Shown here: positions 1 to 5,054 of the stretch, piece by piece | How positions within the stretch are numbered: position 1 is the first letter of the stretch | Layout: every line of letters starts with the position of its first letter | Assembly: GCA_023127875.1 (NCBI GenBank) | Contig: JAGMFA010000114.1 | Coordinates: forward strand, 1-6,584 | Reading direction: 5' to 3' | DNA length: 6,584 bases | Source of the DNA: Candidatus Zixiibacteriota bacterium | GTDB taxonomy: Bacteria; Zixibacteria; MSB-5A5; SM1-73 | Made by a program: the position numbers and the translations under genes | Notes under the pieces: generated by a model | Databases searched by the model: none | What the model was told of the DNA's origin: nothing | What the model saw: the letters and a program-made list of their open reading frames with translations, nothing else

Positions 1-693
1 TTACATTGTGACTCATCAATTCCCGTGGGCAGAATCGGAGTGAAGGAAGGTCCTTTCATGGCCCAAGCGGACAGTTTCGATGTAATCATTAAAGGTATCG
101 GTGGACATGGAGCCAGGCCTCACGACGGCATTGACGCTATCCTGGTTGCGTCACAGGCGATACAAGCTCTGCAAGCTATTGCCTCCAGAAAAATAGATCC
201 GGTACAGCCTGTGGTAATAAGTGTGGGCAAAATTGAGGGCGGAACGAAACGTAATATTATATGTGATAAGGTCACTTTAGAGGGAACAGCGCGAAGTTTA
301 AGCAAAGAGGTGGCCAAAAGAATTCCGCGCTTATTGAAAGAAATAGTTTCGGGAATCGCTAAAAGCACTGGTGCATCTTTTGAACTGAACTACTCTTTAG
401 GTTATCCTGTGCTGATAAACCATCCTCAGGCTACGGAGTTGGCCCGAGGCACCATAGCCCAGATGTTCGGCAAACAGAGCATATTCGAGATCAAAAAGCC
501 GTTGATGGGCGCTGAGGATTTCGCTTATTACTTAGAAAAGGTTCCCGGAACGTTTTTGAGATTGGGAATCAAAAATCCAAAGAAGGATGCCATCTATCCC
601 TGGCATCATCCCAAGTTCACCGTGGATGAGGATGCCATAAAGATAGGGGCTTCGATTCTAACAGGGGTGGCTTTTGACTTTTTGAACAGGTGA
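1..693 (+). CDS. M20D-family metal-dependent amidohydrolase/carboxypeptidase, C-terminal part (5' end outside window)
   Basis: The reading frame is open from base 1, so the gene begins upstream; the GTG at 25 is an internal valine. The first residues, LHCDSSIPVG, match the conserved segment of M20D enzymes (IAA-amino acid hydrolase, hippuricase and N-acyl amino acid amidohydrolase types) whose His is a metal ligand. GGHGARPH (100-123) is the hallmark of the inserted dimerisation domain. MGAEDF (505-522) and WHHPKF (601-618) are C-terminal catalytic-domain motifs, the latter supplying the last metal-binding His. The family hydrolyses amide bonds of N-acyl amino acids or related compounds, usually with two Zn or Mn ions; the exact substrate cannot be read here. 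The N-terminal Cys/His/Glu ligands are off the window. It ends in TGA, 17 nt before the propeller gene, so the two may be co-transcribed. Family is certain, substrate unknown. Confidence 0.95.
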   Translation, partial: LHCDSSIPVGRIGVKEGPFMAQADSFDVIIKGIGGHGARPHDGIDAILVASQAIQALQAIASRKIDPVQPVVISVGKIEGGTKRNIICDKVTLEGTARSLSKEVAKRIPRLLKEIVSGIAKSTGASFELNYSLGYPVLINHPQATELARGTIAQMFGKQSIFEIKKPLMGAEDFAYYLEKVPGTFLRLGIKNPKKDAIYPWHHPKFTVDEDAIKIGASILTGVAFDFLNR

Positions 694-710
694 GAGAAGA
701 TTAAAAGCCG

Positions 711-2279
711 ATGAAACAGAATCAGCAGACAGGTTGGGGGCAGGACGTCTCAAGTAAACGCCAAAAGATAACAAAGATTTTGGTGAGGTTAATATCGTTT
801 TGCTTTTTATGCACCTTCATTTTGTCTTCTCTGCTCTATGCCAAGGGGAAATATCTGGAAGGCGATTGGGTAAGCTATTCGGTATTTCGATACATTACCT
901 CCATCGCCTTAGATTACGATCGTGTATATTTCGGAACCACCGGAGGGGTAACCCGCTATGATAGATTCGATCAGCATTGGGATCCTCCCTTCACCACCAG
1001 CGACGGCTTACCAGACAACTGGATAAAAAACATAGCCTACGATCCGGAGAGGGATGAAATCTGGGCAGACACTTATAGCGGTGCGGCAGTGTATCATCAG
1101 GTTTTCGGTGAATGGTCCATAGAATACGAATTTCCCAAGGTTCTATCAAGAAGCGACACTTCCAATCTTAAACTGCCCGACCTTTTCACCGAATTTGGAC
1201 CCACCACCGCAGGAAGCTATTGGGTAATGGACTCACATCTGGATCGATATCCCATCACTAATTATTTAAGAGACGACTTTGATGATGAGTTATGGATTGC
1301 CACCTGGGGGTTGAATGCGGGGCTGGCATCTTTGCGTCATCTCCAACTGAAGATGCTTAAATTCGGACTTTATGATAGAGACGTCAAAGCCATATTGATT
1401 GACGGAGATGACTTATGGTTCGGGGGAACCGGTTTTTGGAGTCCTTCCCGAGGAATAACCAGATATAATCGAAGAAAAGAAACCTGGGAATACTACTCCA
1501 CTGAATATGTTCCCTTCCTTTCGAGCGATCAGGTGAACGTCATGGAGTCGGATAGTCACTATGTCTGGTTGGGCACTCAAAAAGGTTTAACTCGCATGAG
1601 AAAAAAGGACTCCACCTGGAGGTCTTATACCTCCTTTAAAGGTCTGCCGGATAATGAAGTCACCGCTTTGGAATCGGAAGGAAGATACCTGTGGATTGGC
1701 ACCGAACGTGGATTAGCTCTTTATGATCTCAAATACGATTCACTGCAAGCGATCAAAGATCCGCTTTTAAAAGACCTTTACATCTTCTCCGTTCTTTCAG
1801 ATTCTTATTATGTTTGGGTGGGAACGGAGAGGGGTGTATATACTTTGGATAAGGAGAGAAAAACCTGGTACAGATTTACCACACCCGACGGTCTTTTAAA
1901 CGGTCGGGTCAGATCCATCGCCCGATGGTCCGATGAAAAGGTCTCAACTGGAAAAGAGGAGATTTGGTTCGGGACCGATATGGGAATTTTGGGATATAGC
2001 CCGGTAAGCGATAAAAGAAAGGTATATGATAATAGGATGAACTTTCCTGAGGTGGATGTGGTCAAGCTTGCCTGCGACGTGAAAAACGTGTGGGTGGCAA
2101 CTAAAAGTGGGGTGTGGAAGTTAAATCGATCGACCGACATCTGGGTTAAATACACCATTGATGATGGGCTTCTGGATAACAACGTGCAGGATCTGGTCCT
2201 GGATGGAGACCATATTTGGTTCGGCACCCCTCAAGGAGTCACTCGATTCTTCTGGAACAACCCCAGATTGAGAGAATGA
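711..2279 (+). CDS. Secreted beta-propeller protein with Reg_prop-like (two-component regulator propeller) repeats
   Basis: The 522-residue product has a long basic N-region (1-26), a hydrophobic core (about 27-43) and a plausible signal-peptidase site after LLYA (A44), so export is likely. There is no lipobox. The rest is repeats. Aromatic-x-G/A-T strand motifs occur at residues F74, W118, W195, W236, W286, W328, W369, W419, W461 and W503, about 41-50 apart, and near-regular (41-42) towards the C-terminus. Several are preceded by a DGLPDN/KGLPDN/DGLLDN turn and followed by G-(V/I/L)-x-x-(Y/L), typical of the periplasmic sensor propellers of hybrid two-component systems. Here no transmembrane, kinase or regulator domain follows; the protein stops after the last blade. 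A ligand- or polysaccharide-binding or scaffold role is inference. No good Shine-Dalgarno sequence precedes the ATG, which lies 17 nt after the amidohydrolase stop. The long N-region leaves room for a later non-ATG start near residues 24-25 (TTG, GTG). Confidence 0.85.
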   Translation: MKQNQQTGWGQDVSSKRQKITKILVRLISFCFLCTFILSSLLYAKGKYLEGDWVSYSVFRYITSIALDYDRVYFGTTGGVTRYDRFDQHWDPPFTTSDGLPDNWIKNIAYDPERDEIWADTYSGAAVYHQVFGEWSIEYEFPKVLSRSDTSNLKLPDLFTEFGPTTAGSYWVMDSHLDRYPITNYLRDDFDDELWIATWGLNAGLASLRHLQLKMLKFGLYDRDVKAILIDGDDLWFGGTGFWSPSRGITRYNRRKETWEYYSTEYVPFLSSDQVNVMESDSHYVWLGTQKGLTRMRKKDSTWRSYTSFKGLPDNEVTALESEGRYLWIGTERGLALYDLKYDSLQAIKDPLLKDLYIFSVLSDSYYVWVGTERGVYTLDKERKTWYRFTTPDGLLNGRVRSIARWSDEKVSTGKEEIWFGTDMGILGYSPVSDKRKVYDNRMNFPEVDVVKLACDVKNVWVATKSGVWKLNRSTDIWVKYTIDDGLLDNNVQDLVLDGDHIWFGTPQGVTRFFWNNPRLRE

Positions 2280-2306
2280 AAAGATTCAGGGTCGATTGCC
2301 AGTCTC

Positions 2307-2378
2307 GTAGGTCAAGCATGTCCGCAGGACTGCTTGACGAAAAAGATTGTCAACCACCCTTCGGGATGGTTGACCTAC
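2307..2378. repeat. 72-bp palindromic element A: outer stem enclosing two bulged hairpins
   Basis: The outer arms GTAGGTCAA (2307-2315) and TTGACCTAC (2370-2378) are perfectly complementary. Hairpin 1 pairs GTCAAGCA (2311-2318) with TGCTTGAC (2331-2338), and GTCC (2320-2323) with GGAC (2327-2330), leaving T2319 bulged. Hairpin 2 pairs GTCAACCA (2349-2356) with TGGTTGAC (2367-2374), and CCC (2357-2359) with GGG (2363-2365), leaving A2366 bulged. The outer stem and the two hairpins share bases, so they are alternative folds. The architecture resembles BIME/MITE-type dispersed elements. No transposase is nearby and only one copy is visible, so dispersal is inferred. Confidence 0.8.
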
Positions 2379-2408
2379 AAACTAATAAATTCAACATGTA
2401 ACAAATTT

Positions 2409-2447
2409 GAGATTCTTCGCCCCGCCTTTGGCGGAGCTCAGAATGAC
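2409..2447. repeat. GATTCTTCG...CAGAATGAC hairpin repeat
   Basis: ATTCT (2412-2416) pairs with AGAAT (2440-2444), and an inner CGCC (2423-2426) pairs with GGCG (2430-2433) across a TTT loop. A frame of GAGATTCTTCG and CTCAGAATGAC around a variable GC-rich centre is, from memory, common between genes of many uncultivated bacteria. I cannot check copy number here. There is no T-tract after the stem, so it is not a standard intrinsic terminator. Confidence 0.6.
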
Positions 2448-2448
2448 A

Positions 2449-2463
2449 TTTTTCGACAGCCTC
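2449..2463 (-). repeat. GAGGCTGTCGAAAAA motif, inverse copy of the motif at 6538-6552
   Basis: Read on the minus strand, this 15-mer matches the plus-strand 15-mer at 6538-6552 at 13 of 15 positions. It directly abuts the AGAATGAC end of the preceding hairpin repeat. It is probably the edge of a dispersed repeat. Confidence 0.5.
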
Positions 2464-2510
2464 TTAAATTAGGTTCTGGTCACTTGGGTTTGGGGTGCAA
2501 ATCCCCTGTT

Positions 2511-2565
2511 GGTAACGGACACCCTGTCCGTTCATGGTGAATCTGTTCAGGATGAATCCGTTACC
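2511..2565. repeat. 55-bp palindromic element B: outer 9-bp stem enclosing two hairpins
   Basis: GGTAACGGA (2511-2519) and TCCGTTACC (2557-2565) form a perfect outer stem. Inside, AACGGAC (2514-2520) pairs with GTCCGTT (2526-2532) over an ACCCT loop. TTCAT (2531-2535) pairs with ATGAA (2552-2556), enclosing TGAA/TTCA. The first hairpin and the outer stem use the same left arm, so they exclude each other. The plan matches elements A (2307-2378) and C (5129-5185), but the sequence is unrelated. Confidence 0.75.
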
Positions 2566-2570
2566 TTTCC

Positions 2571-2596
2571 CGTCACGGACGAGGGCGTCCGTGACG
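2571..2596 (+). promoter_or_regulatory. Perfect 10-bp hairpin immediately upstream of the thiL ribosome binding site
   Basis: CGTCACGGAC (2571-2580) pairs perfectly with GTCCGTGACG (2587-2596) across a 6-nt loop (GAGGGC). The flanks extend the fold: CCTTTCC (2564-2570) is complementary, with one bulge, to GGAAAAGG (2600-2607), which overlaps the thiL Shine-Dalgarno sequence. The hairpin could therefore occlude the ribosome binding site, or simply be another copy of the ACGGAC/GTCCGT repeat seen in element B. The hairpin is directly visible; any control role is inferred. Confidence 0.55.
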
Positions 2597-2603
2597 AACG
2601 GAA

Positions 2604-2608
2604 AAGGA
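2604..2608 (+). promoter_or_regulatory. Ribosome binding site of thiL
   Basis: AAGGA lies 7 nt before the ATG at 2616, a standard spacing, and supports that start. It sits only 7 nt after the 2571-2596 hairpin and can pair with upstream CCTTT (2564-2568). Confidence 0.7.
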
Positions 2609-2615
2609 AACTTAG

Positions 2616-3599
2616 ATGAAGATAAACCAGATTGGCGAATTTGGCTTGATCGATCTGATCAAGAAAAAGATTCTTTCTAAAGATAAACAGGTAATAGTCA
2701 ACATTGGTGATGATGCCGCAGTTATCAAGTCATCCCCGAATCGGCTTTTGATCTTCACCACCGATACAATGGTGGAAAGAATTCATTTCGATTTAACCTA
2801 TTTCACCCCAGAAGAGATCGGATGGAAAGCCATGGTGGCAAACTTAAGCGATATCGCCGCCATGGGAGGCTTGCCCAAATACGCTTTAGTTACCGTGGGT
2901 CTGCCTAAATTCATGAGAGCCGAAGATGTGCTCTCAATCTATAAAGGTGCATCCAAGATCGCCAAAAGATACAATTGCAAAATCATCGGAGGCGATACAA
3001 CCCTTGTGCCAAAAGATATCTTCATCTCCATCGCCCTTTTAGGTGAAGTAGCGAAAAAATTCTTGCTCACAAGAAGCGGAGCAAAAAAGGGGGACTTGAT
3101 CTGCGTTACCGGAAACTTAGGAGAAGCTCAGGCAGGTCTTGAATTTCTGAAGAAACATGGTCGCCAGAAGCTCTCCTTTGTCCGAAAACACCTGCAACCT
3201 CAGCCACGTATCAAAGAAGCCAGAATTTTGGTCAAAAAATTAAAAGTAACCTCCATGATTGATATAAGTGATGGACTCTCTTCTGAACTTTTTCATCTAA
3301 CAGAGGAAAGCCAACTGGGGGCAGTGATCTTTGAGCAAAATATACCCATATCATTCAAGTGTTTGAAGCTTGCCTCTCTTTTGAAGAAATCACCGATGTC
3401 ATGGGCACTCTCCTCAGGGGAAGAATATGAGCTTTTGTTCACCGTCGACAGAAAAGATCTGAGCAAAATTGAGAAAATCAAGAAAAAGGTGAACATCTCG
3501 TTCATCGGTGAAATGGTGGACAAAAGAGACGGAGTTAAATTGATCCAGAAATCAGGAGCGAAAAAAGAGCTAAATAAAATGGGATTCGTACACTTTTGA
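2616..3599 (+). CDS. thiL: Thiamine-monophosphate kinase ThiL
   Basis: Cytosolic enzyme that phosphorylates thiamine monophosphate with ATP to thiamine diphosphate, the last step of cofactor synthesis. At 327 residues it has normal ThiL length and matches the AIR-synthase/PurM-like superfamily. N-terminal half: the metal/ATP motif GDDAAV (31-36), TTDTMVERIHF (48-58), GWKAMVANLSDIAAMGG (69-85) and GGDTT (125-129). C-terminal half: VTGNLGEAQAGL (164-175), MIDISDGLSSEL (214-225) and SSGEEYELLFTV near 267-278, the usual substrate-side motifs. All key acidic residues are present. The ATG is supported by AAGGA 7 nt upstream. No other thiamine gene lies in the window, and no TPP riboswitch is recognisable upstream. 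The leader is instead a set of complementary hairpins (2511-2607). It stands as a probable single-gene unit, since more than 250 nt separate it from the next gene. Confidence 0.96.
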   Translation: MKINQIGEFGLIDLIKKKILSKDKQVIVNIGDDAAVIKSSPNRLLIFTTDTMVERIHFDLTYFTPEEIGWKAMVANLSDIAAMGGLPKYALVTVGLPKFMRAEDVLSIYKGASKIAKRYNCKIIGGDTTLVPKDIFISIALLGEVAKKFLLTRSGAKKGDLICVTGNLGEAQAGLEFLKKHGRQKLSFVRKHLQPQPRIKEARILVKKLKVTSMIDISDGLSSELFHLTEESQLGAVIFEQNIPISFKCLKLASLLKKSPMSWALSSGEEYELLFTVDRKDLSKIEKIKKKVNISFIGEMVDKRDGVKLIQKSGAKKELNKMGFVHF

Positions 3600-3632
3600 C
3601 CGTTTCCATTGATTATTGGATTAAGAAGTGAT

Positions 3633-3655
3633 CTTGAAACAAAGACGTTTTCAAG
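3633..3655. other. Imperfect hairpin downstream of thiL
   Basis: CTTGAAAC (3633-3640) pairs with GTTTTCAAG (3647-3655), with one bulged T and an AAAGAC loop, 33 nt after the thiL stop. It is followed by TGAAGGGAAAAATCG rather than a T-run. At best it is a weak or Rho-assisted 3' end structure, not a typical intrinsic terminator. Confidence 0.35.
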
Positions 3656-3698
3656 TGAAGGGAAAAATCGTGATTCGGGTTCACTCCTGAAATTTCTA

Positions 3699-3721
3699 CC
3701 TCCTTCTCTTCTTTCCTCCTT
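3699..3721. other. 23-nt uninterrupted pyrimidine tract with mirror-symmetric ends
   Basis: All bases from 3699 to 3721 are C or T. The 21-nt core is a mirror repeat at its ends: CCTCCTT (3699-3705) and TTCCTCC (3713-3719) read the same in opposite directions around a central CTCTTCT. Such tracts can in principle form triplex DNA. The minus strand would read as two AAGGAGG ribosome-binding-like sites, but no credible minus-strand gene follows. Confidence 0.5.
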
Positions 3722-3758
3722 AATGAAGAAATAGATTTTTTGATGTAGAGTTATAGAC

Positions 3759-3787
3759 TTGACACAAGCTAAGTTTTTCATTATTTA
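3759..3787 (+). promoter_or_regulatory. Candidate sigma70-type promoter for the zinc-ribbon/ybbR-like genes
   Basis: A perfect -35 box TTGACA (3759-3764) is followed, after 17 nt, by a weak -10 box TATTTA (3782-3787; 3 of 6 to TATAAT). Transcription would start near 3794, almost exactly at the left arm of the inverted repeat (3795-3811) and about 60 nt before the zinc-ribbon ATG. The -35 match and spacing are good; the weak -10 keeps confidence moderate. Confidence 0.4.
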
Positions 3788-3794
3788 AGGCTAT

Positions 3795-3811
3795 GACGGA
3801 CGAAGCGCAGA
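3795..3811 (+). repeat. Left arm of the inverted repeat bracketing the zinc-ribbon gene
   Basis: These 17 bases match the reverse complement of 4089-4105 at 16 of 17 positions. The inner 14, GGACGAAGCGCAGA (3798-3811), match perfectly with 4089-4102. The arm sits at the predicted transcription start and 28 nt before the Shine-Dalgarno sequence. Confidence 0.65.
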
Positions 3812-3839
3812 GAACTAAAATGTGAGGTATTTTTTAGGG

Positions 3840-3847
3840 AGGAGGTG
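3840..3847 (+). promoter_or_regulatory. Very strong Shine-Dalgarno of the zinc-ribbon gene
   Basis: AGGAGGTG, within a longer purine run beginning at 3836, is fully complementary to the 16S rRNA 3' end and lies 8 nt before the ATG at 3856. It is the best ribosome binding site in the window, and strong evidence that this small frame is a real, well-translated gene. Confidence 0.8.
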
Positions 3848-3855
3848 CGGAAGGC

Positions 3856-4047
3856 ATGGAGAGAGTTTTTCCTGAATGTAAAAAGTGCGGTGAAGGCGTG
3901 CTTCTGCCTCTTTCAGATTATGGCAGAGAAGGTGCCGCCATCACCTACAAGGCTTGGGTATGTTCCAATCCCCAATGTGGTTTCTCCATTCGCATAGACA
4001 ACGGGGAGATAAGTTTTGGCAAGCCCATCGGTTTTTCCGAGAAATAA
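3856..4047 (+). CDS. Small zinc-ribbon protein (63 aa), function unknown
   Basis: The 63-residue protein has two cysteine pairs, C8-x2-C11 and C36-x4-C41, each followed by Gly (KKCGEG; NPQCGF), as expected for a zinc ribbon whose two knuckles bind one metal. Between them is a predicted strand region with AITYKAWVC leading into the second knuckle, and after it IRIDNGEI, a typical ribbon strand. There is no signal peptide or membrane segment, so it is probably cytosolic. I cannot name the family. Similar small ribbons bind nucleic acid, ribosomes or other proteins. Strong ribosome binding (AGGAGGTG, 8-nt spacing) and a candidate promoter at 3759-3787 support expression. It is 80 nt upstream of the YbbR-like gene and may share its transcript. 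The gene lies inside the 3795-3811/4089-4105 inverted repeat, which could mean a mobile or structured unit. That it is a gene is likely; any function is open. Confidence 0.8.
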   Translation: MERVFPECKKCGEGVLLPLSDYGREGAAITYKAWVCSNPQCGFSIRIDNGEISFGKPIGFSEK

Positions 4048-4088
4048 GAATCTTTTGCCTGATTTTTTCTGAAAATAATTAAAAAATA

Positions 4089-4105
4089 TCTGCGCTTCGT
4101 CCATC
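4089..4105 (-). repeat. Right arm of the inverted repeat bracketing the zinc-ribbon gene
   Basis: Reverse complement of 3795-3811 with one mismatch (A4103 against C3797). It lies in the 80-nt gap between the zinc-ribbon stop and the ybbR-like start. Just before it, ATTTTTT (4062-4068) and AAAAAAT (4081-4087) form an AT-only inverted repeat. No clear target-site duplication flanks the two arms. Confidence 0.65.
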
Positions 4106-4127
4106 CTCATCTTAACGAAAGCGGAGT

Positions 4128-5054
4128 ATGTGGCGGATCATATTTAAAAACTTCTGGTTCAGGCTGGTAGCCATTATCATGGCTTTGTTTCTGTGGTTTC
4201 ATGTTGCCACCGACAAGATGTATGAACATACCGACACCTTTCCTTTAGAAATATTCAACATCCCCGAGCGACTCATCCTGGCGGAAGAGTTACCTGAGCA
4301 GATGGATGTGACCATCCGGGGCAAAGGAAAGGAGCTTTTAAAACTCCTTTTAGCTGAGAAAAAAAGCCTAAAGATAGATGCCCAAGAATTCAAAAGAGGG
4401 GAGACAAACTATGACATAAAACCGGAACATATACCGATCCCAGAAGGACTGGAGCTGAGGGTCACCGAAATTCTTCCTTCGCAGAGCTTGAAGATAAGAC
4501 TGGATTACCCTATGGAGAAAGAGGTGAAGATTCAACCTAGGATTCATATATTTCCAGCAGAGGGATTCGAACAGGTGGGGGAGTTACATTATAATCCTAC
4601 GGAGGTGACACTTTCCGGACCAAGAATGTGGGTGAGGGGAGTGAGAGTGATTCATACCCAGGAAAAGGTGATAGAGGATGCCAAAGAGTCTATCTCAGAT
4701 CTGGTTGATCTGGCATTGCCTGAAGGCTATAATCTAAGTCTTTCCCCCCAGAGGATAAATTTCTCGCAGGGTATTGAGAGAACTGTGGAAAGAACAATCT
4801 CTAATCTCCCGGTGGAGTTGGTCAACATCCCCAGAGGCAGAGAGATCATGCTTGATTCGGATAGCATAAATGTGACCTTCTCTGGTGCTGAGAGTGTGGT
4901 AAACCAGATGAGTCCTGATAAGATAAGGGTAAGGGTCAACTGTGCCAAAGCCAAGAAAGATGAGACGGTGAAACTTCCCGTCCTGGTTAAATTGCCAGTA
5001 AAAGTCGAGTTGAAAAAAGTAGAACCAGACTCTGTTGAGGTGTCCATAGAATAG
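4128..5054 (+). CDS. YbbR-domain membrane-anchored protein (CdaR-like)
   Basis: The 308-residue protein starts with a short basic/aromatic segment and one transmembrane helix (about 9-26, FWFRLVAIIMALFLWFHV), the usual YbbR N-terminus, which supports this ATG. The remainder would be extracytoplasmic. It contains about three YbbR repeats (roughly 36-127, 130-213 and 216-308), each beta-rich with the pattern (P-L/V-E)-N-(I/L)-P...(V-T-(I/L/F)-x-G)...closing with (S/P)-(Q/D)-S-(L/V). VTIRGKGKEL, VTLSGPRMWV and VTFSGAESVV are the clearest repeats. In Firmicutes, YbbR/CdaR is encoded with and regulates the diadenylate cyclase CdaA. No cdaA is next to it here, so that link is untested. The GGAG at 4123-4126 is only 1 nt from the ATG, too close for a standard ribosome binding site. 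No in-frame alternative start exists upstream before the TAA at 4113. Family is confident; role is inferred. Confidence 0.88.
   Translation: MWRIIFKNFWFRLVAIIMALFLWFHVATDKMYEHTDTFPLEIFNIPERLILAEELPEQMDVTIRGKGKELLKLLLAEKKSLKIDAQEFKRGETNYDIKPEHIPIPEGLELRVTEILPSQSLKIRLDYPMEKEVKIQPRIHIFPAEGFEQVGELHYNPTEVTLSGPRMWVRGVRVIHTQEKVIEDAKESISDLVDLALPEGYNLSLSPQRINFSQGIERTVERTISNLPVELVNIPRGREIMLDSDSINVTFSGAESVVNQMSPDKIRVRVNCAKAKKDETVKLPVLVKLPVKVELKKVEPDSVEVSIE

Larger units (their letters stand above)
2280..2615. other. 336-nt non-coding interval packed with palindromic repeats
   Basis: No credible gene lies here. Short reading frames (2216-2401, 2334-2540) run through palindromes and have no domain-like content. 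In order it holds a 72-bp three-stem element (2307-2378), a hairpin repeat (2409-2447), an inverse copy of a 15-nt motif also seen near the window end (2449-2463), a small GGGG/CCCC hairpin (2492-2506), a second three-stem element (2511-2565) and a 10-bp hairpin (2571-2596) next to the thiL ribosome binding site. I see no T-run terminator directly after the propeller gene, so any of these hairpins may be where that transcript ends or is stabilised. Confidence 0.8.

Noticed and set aside
2492..2506. tRNA T-arm-like hairpin: GGGG, 7-nt loop TGCAAAT, CCCC
   Set aside because: It has only 4 bp, the loop has G where the T-loop needs T/psi, and no acceptor, D-arm, anticodon arm or CCA can be found around it.
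2216..2540. Two short plus-strand frames across the propeller 3' end and repeat region
   Set aside because: They run through palindromic repeats, lack ribosome binding sites and encode no coherent protein.
2486..2570. TPP riboswitch upstream of thiL (GGGGTGC near 2492, then CTG/CAGG/ATGAAT-like stretches)
   Set aside because: The start resembles a THI-box, but the essential CTGAGA and the full P4/P5 helix are absent, and the segment is better explained by palindromic element B.
2307..2600. CRISPR array
   Set aside because: The repeats are inverted, of different sequence and irregular in spacing; there are no direct repeats with unique spacers and no cas gene.
3293..3781. 162-codon minus-strand frame over the thiL 3' end
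   Set aside because: It is the antisense shadow of thiL plus intergenic DNA; the protein has no recognisable motif, and the SD-like purine runs lie inside the frame rather than before its start.
3795..4105. Calling the bracketed zinc-ribbon gene an insertion sequence
   Set aside because: There is no transposase and no target-site duplication next to the arms (GCTAT before, CTCAT after), so only an inverted repeat is reported.
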